Part shown: positions 1 to 7,724 of the stretch, one piece after another | Layout: each line of letters opens with the position of its first letter | Position numbering within the stretch: the first letter of the stretch is position 1 | Virus record (IMG/VR): IMGVR_UViG_3300035698_004529 | Span: 1 to 21,587 of that record | Length of the DNA stretch: 21,587 nt | Source: a virus | Strand: one strand, 5' to 3' | Notes under the pieces: model-generated | The model's input: the letters and a program-made list of their open reading frames with translations, nothing else | Database searches by the model: none | Told to the model about the DNA's origin: nothing | Made by a program: the position numbers and the translations under genes

Positions 1-33
1 AGGTCACAGGGAGTGGCTAGTCAAGTAGAATAA
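1..33 (+). CDS. Possible 3' end of an upstream gene (partial)
   Basis: The first reading frame is open from the window edge to a TAA at 31-33 and would encode ...RSQGVASQVE. It would leave 25 bases before gp32, which fits the tight packing of this operon. The other two frames also close early, at 26-28 and 16-18, so the choice of frame is a guess. Nothing in ten residues identifies a product. Confidence 0.25.
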   Translation, partial: RSQGVASQVE

Positions 34-58
34 ACAGTAAAATAGAGAAGGAAAAAGA

Positions 59-931
59 ATGAATAAATACACAAATAGCATATATGAAAAAATTAAAGCC
101 GCAAACAAAAAACAAGGAAACGGACGCAAGGATATCCTAAAAACAGTACCAACAAATACTTACGTTGTAAGGATTGTGCCTAATGCAGAAGATCCAAGTA
201 AGACATTTACACCGTACTTCATCCATGGTTGGAAATCACCAATAACTGGAAGATATACACAAACAATTTGCCCCTCCACTTATGGAGAAGATTGCCCAAT
301 CTGTAGCGAACGTTTCAGACTATGGCATATGGGAGATGAAGCATCGAAGGAAGCATCAAAAGTATTTGCACGTAAAGAGCGTTTTTACACAAATGTTTAT
401 GTTGTAGATGATCCAACTAATGCAGATAACAATGGAACCGTAAAAATCTACGGTTACGGTCGCCAGATTGAACGGATTATCAATGAAGCACTTGATGGTG
501 CTGATGTAGAAGAATTTGGCCCAAGAATTATTGACTTTTCAGAAGAAGGTTGTAATCTCCGAATTAGAGTTGAGAAAAATGCGGCTGACTTTCCGAATTA
601 TGACATGTCAAAATTCTTATCACCATGTGCAATCGACACTGATGTTGAAACAGCGATGGAACAGGCTCACGACTTCACACCGCTTTTGGTGAGAAAAACC
701 AAAGATGAGTTGGTTTCAATGCTTCACGATGAAATTTCAAATGCCCCAAAAGATGAGGCTCACGATTCTACCACCACTCCACCTGTAGTAAAGGAAAAGG
801 TAGAGAAAAAGGTAGAAGAAAAAGCCGATGAGATTCCAATGGAGTTTGTAAAAAAAGAGCCAGATGAAGCTAAGAAGGAAAACGACAAATTCTTGGCTGA
901 ATTAGCGGAACTAAATAGCGAAGATGACTAA
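59..931 (+). CDS. 32: gp32-like single-stranded DNA-binding protein
   Basis: This is the replisome ssDNA-binding protein, which coats ssDNA during replication, recombination and repair. The 290-aa protein carries the gp32 zinc site: His56, Cys71, Cys79 and Cys82 occupy the positions of T4 His64, Cys77, Cys87 and Cys90, in the context HGW...ICPSTYGEDCPIC. The stretch RFYTNVYVVDDPTNADNNG matches the T4 core pattern 'ANILVVKDPAAPENEG', and the FPNYDMSKFLSP segment matches T4 'FSNYDESKFLN'. The N-terminus is Lys/Asn-rich. The C-terminal ~60 residues are highly charged and end in SEDD, like the acidic tail that recruits partner proteins in T4. A good ribosome site (AGAAGGAA, about 47-54) precedes the ATG. 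It heads a + strand operon whose last members include the clamp. T4 gp32 is 301 aa, so the length fits. Confidence 0.93.
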   Translation: MNKYTNSIYEKIKAANKKQGNGRKDILKTVPTNTYVVRIVPNAEDPSKTFTPYFIHGWKSPITGRYTQTICPSTYGEDCPICSERFRLWHMGDEASKEASKVFARKERFYTNVYVVDDPTNADNNGTVKIYGYGRQIERIINEALDGADVEEFGPRIIDFSEEGCNLRIRVEKNAADFPNYDMSKFLSPCAIDTDVETAMEQAHDFTPLLVRKTKDELVSMLHDEISNAPKDEAHDSTTTPPVVKEKVEKKVEEKADEIPMEFVKKEPDEAKKENDKFLAELAELNSEDD

Positions 932-1445
932 CAATAAACCAGATATGGACTTGCTTCAACTGGCAGGTCTTACTAAATCAGGATTAAGAGAACTTGATCA
1001 GACTAGAGTGGGGTCTTCCCAGTCTAGTGATCATATTGATTTAAGGGAACTTGCAGGTATGAACGACCAAACCCCACAAGGCCCAAAACAACCAAGTATT
1101 CTCGATGGGTTGGACTTCATCGAACAACCTGTATCAAACCCAATTGGTAGAGTTGATATGGATGGTTCTGAACTCCCACCACTTCCCACTGCAACGCCAC
1201 CACAGATGATACCGATACCAGAAGAAATCAAAGAATCAGTCATGGGTCATCTACATGAGGGGGTTGCTCCAAAATCAACACAAATACCAGATGTTTCGGG
1301 CGAGGGTTTTGACCTTTTCCAGCATGCAGTATTAAAGTCTATTATAGACGATTTAACTAAAGCCATTTCCGCAATGGATACGTCACTGGAAGACCTTAAG
1401 GTTAAAAGAGAAAAACTTATACAAATGATGCTTGGTGAAAAATAA
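924..1445 (+). CDS. Unknown protein with repeated DLxxLAG motif
   Basis: I do not recognise this 173-aa protein. Its ATG lies inside the end of gp32 (8-base overlap) with no strong ribosome site, so translation is probably coupled. Two copies of a short motif, [MI]DLxxLAG[LM], occur at residues 8-16 and 38-46. A Pro-rich, probably disordered middle (about 50-120) follows, then an amphipathic, coiled-coil-like C-terminus (about 128-173). Residues 63-67 read LDFIE, which loosely recalls the hydrophobic/acidic clamp-binding motif of T4 gp33 and gp55. In T4 the genes after 32 are 59 (helicase loader) and 33 (late-transcription co-activator), so a replication- or clamp-linked adaptor is possible. 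That idea rests on position and one weak motif only. Confidence 0.75.
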   Translation: MTNNKPDMDLLQLAGLTKSGLRELDQTRVGSSQSSDHIDLRELAGMNDQTPQGPKQPSILDGLDFIEQPVSNPIGRVDMDGSELPPLPTATPPQMIPIPEEIKESVMGHLHEGVAPKSTQIPDVSGEGFDLFQHAVLKSIIDDLTKAISAMDTSLEDLKVKREKLIQMMLGEK

Positions 1446-1627
1446 TGGATGAAGTTAAAAATGTGATGGAAGAGTTGAAGAAGCTCGAAAAGCGAATTAC
1501 TTCTGTCGAAAAGGAGCAGAGTAAAAATGTCTCCAAATTTAAGACAGTAATGAAGACTATTAAACTATTAATCGGAAGGATTAACTCAAATGAATCTGAC
1601 ATTAGACGCAACAGTACTAAAAGATAA
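1445..1627 (+). CDS. Small coiled-coil protein, unknown function
   Basis: This 60-aa, highly charged protein has heptad-like spacing of hydrophobic residues from about residue 4 to 52 (VKNVMEELKKLEKRITSVEK...), so a single helix or coiled coil is likely. Its ATG overlaps the preceding stop in a TAATG junction, and its 3' end overlaps the clamp gene by 38 bases. Such tight nesting between gp32 and gp45 supports a real gene co-translated with its neighbours. A GGTGA about 8 bases upstream is a plausible ribosome site. The preceding protein also ends in a helix, so the two could interact, but that is inference. I do not recognise a family. Confidence 0.65.
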   Translation: MDEVKNVMEELKKLEKRITSVEKEQSKNVSKFKTVMKTIKLLIGRINSNESDIRRNSTKR

Positions 1628-2339
1628 TATTTTAAAACCATTATCTCGATTGCTCGACGATTGTGTACTTACCATCGAAAATGGTAAGCTTGAATCGTTA
1701 GCACAGGTAGATTCGGGTGCAATTATTGTTTATTCGTCATATCCAGTAGATGTACCAGAAGGCACAAAGGAAAAAATCATCATTAAAGATATCTCAAAGT
1801 TGATATCCGTGTTGAATTGTGTTAAGGGTAAAGAGTTGAATATGACAGTAGAACCAAATTCCCTGAAATACGATTCCGAAGACTTCAAATTCAGATTTCA
1901 AACGTTCGAAGAGGGCACGGTTCTAGAACCAAAGCAGTTAAAGAAGGAGAAATTGAATTCTTTTGCATTTAATTCTTCGACAGACTTGAATGCTTCGATC
2001 TTTTATGATATATTAAAGGCATCTTCGTATATTAAGGATAATAAAGCAAAGTTATATTTCTATACAAAGAATGTAGATGGAGAAATGGGATTGTATTGTG
2101 ACATAACAGATAAAACTATCACGAATTCAGATAGTGTAACGATTAAATTAAGCAGTGATGTTGATGGTGAGGATATTAATATACCACTTATCTGTGATTC
2201 AGAGCACATTAGAAAAATGAACATTACACGAAACAGTAAAATTAAAATGTATTTCAATACAGATAGGGGCTTCACAATCTTCGATTTCCACGATGATCAC
2301 GGGAAAGTGCGTTATGTACTTCCCACCTTAAGTAAATAA
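1590..2339 (+). CDS. 45: gp45-like DNA polymerase sliding clamp
   Basis: The 249-aa product looks like a T4-type trimeric sliding clamp, the processivity factor for the replicative polymerase; in T4 the clamp also activates late transcription. Support is the overall pattern: an N-terminal MNLTLDATVLKDNILKPLS segment like T4 'MKLSKDTTALLKNF', followed by two similar alpha/beta halves (about 1-115 and 125-249). The pattern ALAQVDSGAI-type strand, DISKLISVLNCV helix and a C-terminal strand ending KVRYVLPTL fit clamp topology. Length is close to T4 gp45 (228 aa). GGAAGGA at 1574-1580 is a good ribosome site, and the start lies inside the preceding 60-aa gene. Its place in an operon with gp32 agrees with a replisome role. 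No small motif is diagnostic, so the call rests on overall similarity and context. Confidence 0.8.
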   Translation: MNLTLDATVLKDNILKPLSRLLDDCVLTIENGKLESLAQVDSGAIIVYSSYPVDVPEGTKEKIIIKDISKLISVLNCVKGKELNMTVEPNSLKYDSEDFKFRFQTFEEGTVLEPKQLKKEKLNSFAFNSSTDLNASIFYDILKASSYIKDNKAKLYFYTKNVDGEMGLYCDITDKTITNSDSVTIKLSSDVDGEDINIPLICDSEHIRKMNITRNSKIKMYFNTDRGFTIFDFHDDHGKVRYVLPTLSK

Positions 2340-2355
2340 CTAATAGGATACAGAG

Positions 2356-2700
2356 ATGTATAACAGACTACAAAAACAGGCATATTTCATCAAGCGATTA
2401 AGGGATAGCGGGTTTAATGTTGAGAGAATCTTCGCCGGATACTCCTACGCCGATCCACGTATGTGGACTATCGTAATTAACCCTAAACAGGCCAGTTTAC
2501 ATTGCACATGCTATGCGAATAGTGGAGATGCCGATGGTATCGATCCTGATTCTCGTTGCTTCTTCGAGGTATATGATGGGGGTCAGTATATTCCGGGTCG
2601 TTTGAAAATCGACACGAACAGTATTGAGGTGTTTATCTCATACCTTATCAAAAGGGGTATTGAGCCAGTAAACACAAGACCCAAGACTTATCAAAAATAA
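2356..2700 (+). CDS. Conserved-looking hypothetical protein, last gene of the replication operon
   Basis: I do not recognise this 114-aa protein. It looks like a small globular alpha/beta fold: an N-terminal basic helix (YNRLQKQAYFIKRLRDSGF), then strands and loops with a WTIVINPKQASLHCTCY segment and two nearby cysteines (CTC), and a C-terminal helix near IEVFISYLIKRGI. It has no membrane segment or signal peptide. The ribosome site is probably AGGA at about 2344-2347. It lies 16 bases after the clamp stop and ends 10 bases before a strong terminator, so it closes the + strand operon. Confidence 0.7.
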   Translation: MYNRLQKQAYFIKRLRDSGFNVERIFAGYSYADPRMWTIVINPKQASLHCTCYANSGDADGIDPDSRCFFEVYDGGQYIPGRLKIDTNSIEVFISYLIKRGIEPVNTRPKTYQK

Positions 2701-2710
2701 GTCATGAAAG

Positions 2711-2733
2711 AGTCAGCTTCGGCTGGCTTTTTT
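2711..2733 (+). terminator. C(UUCG)G hairpin terminator between convergent operons
   Basis: AGTCAGC (2711-2717), loop TTCG, GCTGGCT (2722-2728) form a 7-bp stem with one G-T wobble, followed by a T run to 2733. The UUCG loop closed by C-G is a very stable type common in T4-like terminators. It ends the + strand operon. In the other direction the hairpin follows the last - strand gene directly, but the U tract there (CTTTC) is poor, so it may work only weakly for the late region. Confidence 0.88.
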
Positions 2734-3544
2734 ATATTAAACTAGTAACGGTTGGTATGAGTTCTGTAGTTGGTATTAGGTCTGTCACAGAAGGTGCAAG
2801 TTCTGTTATTGTTGGAAGTACAATTCCACCCAATTTATTAGCCAGTTTTATTGCCGCTAATGGCCCAGATATACCCGGAAATAATAAACCAACGCCCATC
2901 ATTAAATCCATACTTGGTAATTTAGGAATAACAAGATCAGGGATAAGACTTCCCAATTCTGGAATATCAAAATCAAAGATATTTAAACCGGGAATGTCGA
3001 GATCGGTTAAGTCTGGTAGTTTTGGGATTGGGATATCTGCTATATTAAAATTCAACGAATCGATACTAGGTAATGTTGGAAGCATATTTCCAAACTGATC
3101 TAATGAAAGTGCTGGCAATTCTGGAAATGCTGGAAGTGTGGGAATCTTAGGAAGGATTGATGTTAATGATGCCAAGCTTGGGAGTGCTAAATCTGGAATA
3201 GCAAACCCCAAAGTGGTTAGACTTGGAATTAGGGCACCCACTGAAGGTAGAAGTCCCTGAAGACCATCTCCAAGGCTTGCAAGACTAGGTATGGTTCCAG
3301 TGAAAGAGGCAAGAGTTGGAAGTTGTGATGTTAAATCTGTAAGACTGGGAAGACCAGCGAGTAGGGAATCTAATTTTGGAAGTTCAAATCCGGGGATTAA
3401 AGACGTATCTATTCCCAATGCGTCAAGACTCAACGTGTTTATGAGCGAAGCATCAATTCCCAACGATTCCATAGTTGGAAGTTCGATAGATGCAAGGTCA
3501 ATTCCTAGTGATTCTGGCGTTGGAATTTCTGGAAAGGTTAACAT
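2732..3544 (-). CDS. Leu/Pro/Ser-rich repeat protein, probable tail-tip structural protein of unknown family
   Basis: This 270-aa protein has very low complexity. It contains many copies of a short unit of the form P-[ST]-[LMV]-x-[ST]-L (PSLASL, PTLASF, PSLTTL, PTLPSI) and three N-terminal copies of xSLGID/xALGID (about residues 11-47). I see no Cys, His, Arg, Trp or Tyr. One hydrophobic stretch (about 213-243) could be a membrane or buried segment. An AAGGAG sits 7 bases before the ATG. It follows the gp5-like spike by 11 bases and is the last gene of the tail cluster, so a role at the baseplate hub, spike tip or in membrane contact is plausible. In many phages a small PAAR tip protein is found here, but this is clearly not one. 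I do not recognise a family. Confidence 0.7.
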   Translation of the reverse strand: MLTFPEIPTPESLGIDLASIELPTMESLGIDASLINTLSLDALGIDTSLIPGFELPKLDSLLAGLPSLTDLTSQLPTLASFTGTIPSLASLGDGLQGLLPSVGALIPSLTTLGFAIPDLALPSLASLTSILPKIPTLPAFPELPALSLDQFGNMLPTLPSIDSLNFNIADIPIPKLPDLTDLDIPGLNIFDFDIPELGSLIPDLVIPKLPSMDLMMGVGLLFPGISGPLAAIKLANKLGGIVLPTITELAPSVTDLIPTTELIPTVTSLI

Positions 3545-3555
3545 ATCATATCTCC

Positions 3556-4947
3556 TTAAATAATTATTGGGGCTATTAAGCTAATAACATTACCTGCTCT
3601 TAGATTCAGCAAGTTACCTGCTGTTATATCTATTATCGGTGCCTTTGCCGTTATCATGGTGGTGGCTGTCAAATCGATCAGTGGTGCCAGAACCTTAACC
3701 TCTACCGCACCAAGCAGACTTATGTCGGGCGCAGTCACTGTTAGTGCCGTAGTGCCGTTTAGGGCTATGTCAGGGGCGTTTACGGTCACTCCTGTACTCC
3801 CGTTGATATCAATCTGCGGTGCCGTCAACGAAATCTGTGTTGTGCCACTCATATATACAGTCCCATCTGGGTTTAAAACCAAAACGGAATTACCATTATT
3901 ACAATTTATGGTAACGGTATTTACCGACAAAACTCTTGTTTCATTATCAACTATAATTGAGATATCATTACCAACTTTGATGTTGGCATTATTCCCAATT
4001 GTTTCAAATTTATCATTTTCGATTAACGTGTAATCATCGTTAACAGAATATCGTGAATTGTAATTATTAAGCATTCTGATATTTGATCCCGAAAAGTGAC
4101 TTAGACGAACCTCTTCTACACAATCAGTATCTATAAATTCAAGAGTATGTTTATTTGTGTTAAAAACCTGCTTACCAGTATAGTGTGTTGGTGATATTAA
4201 AATAGCATCTTTAGATATTAGTGGTATAGAGCCAGTATAGTCTATTTGAAATGTAACTTTTCCCGGTAGTAACACGGCTAGCACGGTAAAGGTTCCATTA
4301 AAAAGAGGATTATTACTTGCTTTGTCTATGGTAATAGAATCTCCAACCTTAATGCATGGAAATTTAGTATCACCAACGGCAAACCCATTAGTGGCTATAA
4401 CGTTGATCGGTGTTCCAGAATTATCCAATTCGTGGTCGGTTGGATAGTTGTTATCTTTATAAATATCTTCCCAATCTTCCTTATTATGTGAAGATGTAAA
4501 GTAAACTGGAAACATTGGATTTCCAGTACGGAAAAACACATAAACATGTGCTCCAATATTTGGAATTGCATATGTCCCACCAGCGGTTCCAGAGTAATCG
4601 CCCGGAGTATAGTTCTTTGCACCAAATGCATCTTCGGGAGGCGACTTGACCTTTGCATCAGATGGTCTACTCAATGGGACTGGTGAGTCTGCAACGCTTA
4701 AACTAGATGTATTTCCACCCAATAGCCCAGTCGCACACGGTGCCCATGGTAAATCTTCACGCAATTGGTCTAAAATATTCAATATGCTACCATCGATGAA
4801 TGAGAACTCTTTATCCGTAGATTCCTCTGTCCATCCATTGTAGACTGAATCATTAATTCCCGGTACATAAACCTTAACACGACCCGCTTTCTCTGGGTCG
4901 CTATTTTGTATTACAATACCTGCATATATTCCAAAATTCCCTTCCAT
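3556..4947 (-). CDS. 5: gp5-like baseplate hub/spike protein without lysozyme domain
   Basis: This protein should form the trimeric central spike below the tail tube that pierces the outer envelope. Residues 1-155 look like the gp5/VgrG OB-fold domain (NFGIYAGIVIQNSDPEKAGRVKVYVPG, and later GGTYAIPNIGAHVYVFFRTGNPMFPVYFTS). The last ~110 residues form a beta-helix needle with five exact 15-residue repeats. Between them, about residues 181-258, lies an extra beta-rich domain (DTKFPCIKVGDSITIDKA...) that is not part of the basic plan. T4 gp5 (575 aa) has a lysozyme domain; none is visible in these 463 aa, so cell-wall digestion must be done by another protein. The start overlaps the gp27-like stop as TAATG, with AAGGAG 8 bases upstream. 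Adjacent gp27 and gp5 genes agree with the hub complex. Confidence 0.85.
   Translation of the reverse strand: MEGNFGIYAGIVIQNSDPEKAGRVKVYVPGINDSVYNGWTEESTDKEFSFIDGSILNILDQLREDLPWAPCATGLLGGNTSSLSVADSPVPLSRPSDAKVKSPPEDAFGAKNYTPGDYSGTAGGTYAIPNIGAHVYVFFRTGNPMFPVYFTSSHNKEDWEDIYKDNNYPTDHELDNSGTPINVIATNGFAVGDTKFPCIKVGDSITIDKASNNPLFNGTFTVLAVLLPGKVTFQIDYTGSIPLISKDAILISPTHYTGKQVFNTNKHTLEFIDTDCVEEVRLSHFSGSNIRMLNNYNSRYSVNDDYTLIENDKFETIGNNANIKVGNDISIIVDNETRVLSVNTVTINCNNGNSVLVLNPDGTVYMSGTTQISLTAPQIDINGSTGVTVNAPDIALNGTTALTVTAPDISLLGAVEVKVLAPLIDLTATTMITAKAPIIDITAGNLLNLRAGNVISLIAPIII
3598..3822 (-). repeat. Five tandem 15-residue beta-helix repeats in gp5
   Basis: Residues 376-450 of the spike protein consist of five 15-residue units that begin APQID, APDIA, APDIS, APLID and APIID. 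The unit is roughly A-P-x-I-x-[LI]-x-[GA]-x3-[LV]-x-V-x, typical of the triple-stranded beta-helix of VgrG/gp5 spikes. The register has no gaps. Confidence 0.85.
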
Positions 4948-6386
4948 TATATAACTCCTTTATGTAAAGAATCATCAGTTGGGTATGTAAACGCATTTGA
5001 CATGTTTGGTTTGACTGCCAAAATATTGTTTGTGTAGGCTGATGCCGTAACTTTATGCGTTACGTTTAGAATCAACCAAGAACCCAAAAATATATCTTCC
5101 CAAATTCCCTGTGTATCTGTTTCTGATGTTATATCAACAAAAGCACCCGGCTTTCTGGATACGAAACCTAATGCACTCATTTGAATTGCATCATTATAAA
5201 CCACAGCGGCTTGGATGGTCTTAGTTGTTGATGTTGTGGGTTCTAGTATATGATATTCGAGTGCGTTTCTATTCTCAATCTTATCATTATTTACAACGAA
5301 TAGTGGTTCCTGTATTTCAGATGGAAAATCGCCAAATAATTCAGCATATTTCTTCCTAACAGCCTGTATATCCCCAACAGCCCCAACTCTGGTGAATTTA
5401 CCCTCTAAATCATCGTATCTACTCACGACTCTACTAACAACGGATTGAGCATTTGATATTGGTGACATTTTACTGTATTTATATGTCAGAATATCTCCCA
5501 ACCCAGATACGTAATATGCATTTGAGCTGTCAGTTCTTGGAGGTAGAACCCCCTTGACTGTTTTACTAGGATCGGCAAACCTTAAATTCTCACGTTCATT
5601 TTTCATGTATTTTTTGAATAGAGTTTTATATGATAATAAATCAAACTTCTGAGTTATTCTATTCCAATAGAAATACCCCGGATAAACATCGTCACAATAA
5701 TAGTTGAGTAGATAATCAAGGTCATCCTTTACTGTCATTTCTGGTGTTGATACGAAAAACGATTTATATGTTCCAACATCCCACTCTCCAATTTCAGCCC
5801 CTAACTTATCTTCACATATATATTTAATTAAGTCTCCAATGATAACCCGACGATCATCGTTGTTAGACTTAATGATATCCTTGTCGTTTTTGGTTAAATA
5901 TTCACCACAAGAAACCCTAGTATTTAATGTCATGGCCTTCTGATAGTTTATATCATGGAAGTATAGTTTTTTGAGCTTACTATTAATGTCGGTATCTGTT
6001 AAATCTTCTGTATCATATATGACACCCTTAAGTGTCAAATGGGTATTATTAGTTTGGTTCTTCTCGAAACGCTTTGCACTTTTACGCTTTGCACCATCAG
6101 ATTTCAACACAGGTTTAAGTAGGATATCGATAATATCGGTTCCGTCTCTTCTGAAATAGAAATACTCGGTGTTTTTCTTTTTATCGTTAGCCTTATATCT
6201 CTCGAATTGTTCTTCACTATTATCATAGACAAGATAACCCCGAAAAGCCCAATCAATAAAGCTTTCCTCGATTTTCATTTCTTCGAATATGGATCGTGGT
6301 ATTAATATTTCTCCACCACTATTACTCAGCTTTATTTCAAACTCGTAATCAGTCCCATTCAATGATAATATGTTGCCACCTTTCAT
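4947..6386 (-). CDS. 27: gp27-like baseplate hub protein
   Basis: The 479-aa protein is probably the hub ring that joins the tube to the gp5 spike (T4 gp27, 391 aa; related to P2 gpD and the VgrG N-terminal region). The most telling part is the C-terminal barrel: a GFVSRKPGAFVDIT segment followed by GSWLILNVTHKV and NNILAVKPNMS, typical of the gpD/gp27 class. The N-terminal half has mixed strands and charged loops and contains a KSAKRFEKNQTNN stretch. Junctions with gp53 upstream and gp5 downstream are both TAATG overlaps, so these three genes are translated together and their products are neighbours in the baseplate. The assignment combines weak sequence resemblance with strong context. Confidence 0.72.
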   Translation of the reverse strand: MKGGNILSLNGTDYEFEIKLSNSGGEILIPRSIFEEMKIEESFIDWAFRGYLVYDNSEEQFERYKANDKKKNTEYFYFRRDGTDIIDILLKPVLKSDGAKRKSAKRFEKNQTNNTHLTLKGVIYDTEDLTDTDINSKLKKLYFHDINYQKAMTLNTRVSCGEYLTKNDKDIIKSNNDDRRVIIGDLIKYICEDKLGAEIGEWDVGTYKSFFVSTPEMTVKDDLDYLLNYYCDDVYPGYFYWNRITQKFDLLSYKTLFKKYMKNERENLRFADPSKTVKGVLPPRTDSSNAYYVSGLGDILTYKYSKMSPISNAQSVVSRVVSRYDDLEGKFTRVGAVGDIQAVRKKYAELFGDFPSEIQEPLFVVNNDKIENRNALEYHILEPTTSTTKTIQAAVVYNDAIQMSALGFVSRKPGAFVDITSETDTQGIWEDIFLGSWLILNVTHKVTASAYTNNILAVKPNMSNAFTYPTDDSLHKGVI

Positions 6387-6739
6387 TAATCTGCACTCCT
6401 AATTGATGATAATATAATCTGAACAACATTAGGATTAAGCATTCGGATGATCTCTCCCGGAACGGGTAATAATACTGGGTTCTGTTCTGGGTTCGATGCA
6501 AGAATAATCCACCATAAGCGAACATCACTATAATACAGGTGGGCAAGCGTAGTCCACGTATCACCCACTTGTAGAACGTAATCCTCATATGAATCTGGAG
6601 ACAACTGTTCTGGAACATTAACCTTTCTATTTATATTATAAAAGTAATTCCCATCGACATCTTCATATACATTGAATAAATTCTCATAGTTTTGAAAAAA
6701 TATCTTTACATCGATATCTGTTATATCATTTCTTTTCAT
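6386..6739 (-). CDS. 53: gp53-like baseplate wedge protein (LysM-type domain)
   Basis: The 117-aa product has a LysM-like core at about residues 52-101: a short strand, then GDTWTTLAHLYYSDVRLWWIILASN, then PVPGEIIRML. This is the arrangement in T4 gp53 and in gpX-type tail proteins. The segment before it (YFYNINRKVNVPEQL) also fits the gp53 family. T4 gp53 is 196 aa, so this is a short form. In T4 it joins the baseplate wedge to the hub region. TAATG overlaps occur at both ends, and GGAGGAGC precedes the ATG. Confidence 0.75.
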   Translation of the reverse strand: MKRNDITDIDVKIFFQNYENLFNVYEDVDGNYFYNINRKVNVPEQLSPDSYEDYVLQVGDTWTTLAHLYYSDVRLWWIILASNPEQNPVLLPVPGEIIRMLNPNVVQIILSSIRSAD

Positions 6740-7722
6740 TATGCTCCTCCACCATCAAGGGACGATCCACCCTCTAATAGATTAAGATCATTATCACTGT
6801 ATGGTTTTATTACGTGTACCTTTCGGCCTTCATCATAGACTCCAGCAAATATCTGCTTACTTTCAACCATAAGTTCATGTATATTTATCGTGATATTCCA
6901 AGCATCAGGGATATTCATTCCATTAACACCTTGAATGTAATTAGATTGTCCAACATTCGTTACATTGATGTTCTGTATATAAGCCGCTGGAGAATATCTA
7001 ACACCCGGGATGTCAATTTCATAGAAACACGGTGATCTCATAGTCAATGAAGATGTCCTAGATACTAAATTATTATTTAATAGGGTTTTAATCAACTCCC
7101 AGTTCTTTGGAATGTCATTAACATCAATCGTATTGTGTAGCATAAATGAAAAACTGTAACTCGGTCTATTCGTTGAAGTATAAATTCTTCTCTTCTCTGC
7201 ACCAGCACGTTCCATTACACCACGAACCTTCGCCGCAACTTCTAAAATCTTTCTTGAACCTTTTGCAGACAACTCGTCTGATTCATTCCAGACATTTGCT
7301 ATATCGTGATTATATGTTGAGAAGAATGGAAATATATAGTAGTTATTCGTTGGGACTCCCTTATATAATGATGCATATGGGGAATCATTTGCAGTTTCAC
7401 CCTCAACTACATCTGTCAGAACAGAACCAGTGTATAAAATATCAGCTAGAGTTGGTGCATCTGATGGCTGAAATTCTTTCATCCAGATTCTAGGAATTTC
7501 GTTTAGATATTCCTGATTTTGATTCTTCACACTCCACCGATAATCCTTAATAATATCCTGCTGACCAATTGTGAGATAATCACCACCACCATTACCAAGC
7601 TTTTTCTTTAAACCTGATATTAAATTTCCAAGGCCACGGCCTCCGACTCTGGTCAAGTCTGCTACCCCCTTACGGGCATCTTTAAATCCATCTCCTACAT
7701 CGTTTAGTACTTTAGGTGCCAT
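6739..7722 (-). CDS. 48: gp48-like baseplate tube-cap protein
   Basis: In T4, gp48 and gp54 complete the baseplate and start tube polymerisation. This 327-aa protein directly follows the tape measure, as gp48 does in T4 (364 aa). It has a basic N-terminus, an EIPRIWMKEFQPS segment, and a beta-rich part (about 185-310) with SYSFSFMLHNTID, GVRYSPAAYIQNINVTNVG and IPDAWNITINIHELMVESK, which resembles the tube-fold strands of tail-tube and tube-initiator proteins. A Gly-rich tail closes it. GGGGATAT before the ATG is the ribosome site. Whether it corresponds to gp48 or gp54 cannot be settled by reading; order favours gp48. Confidence 0.7.
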   Translation of the reverse strand: MAPKVLNDVGDGFKDARKGVADLTRVGGRGLGNLISGLKKKLGNGGGDYLTIGQQDIIKDYRWSVKNQNQEYLNEIPRIWMKEFQPSDAPTLADILYTGSVLTDVVEGETANDSPYASLYKGVPTNNYYIFPFFSTYNHDIANVWNESDELSAKGSRKILEVAAKVRGVMERAGAEKRRIYTSTNRPSYSFSFMLHNTIDVNDIPKNWELIKTLLNNNLVSRTSSLTMRSPCFYEIDIPGVRYSPAAYIQNINVTNVGQSNYIQGVNGMNIPDAWNITINIHELMVESKQIFAGVYDEGRKVHVIKPYSDNDLNLLEGGSSLDGGGA

Positions 7723-7724
7723 AA

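Noticed and set aside
1-58. A middle or early promoter upstream of gp32.
   Set aside because: The 58 bases show no clear MotA box or good -35/-10 pair; only the ribosome site is convincing. A promoter may lie outside the window.
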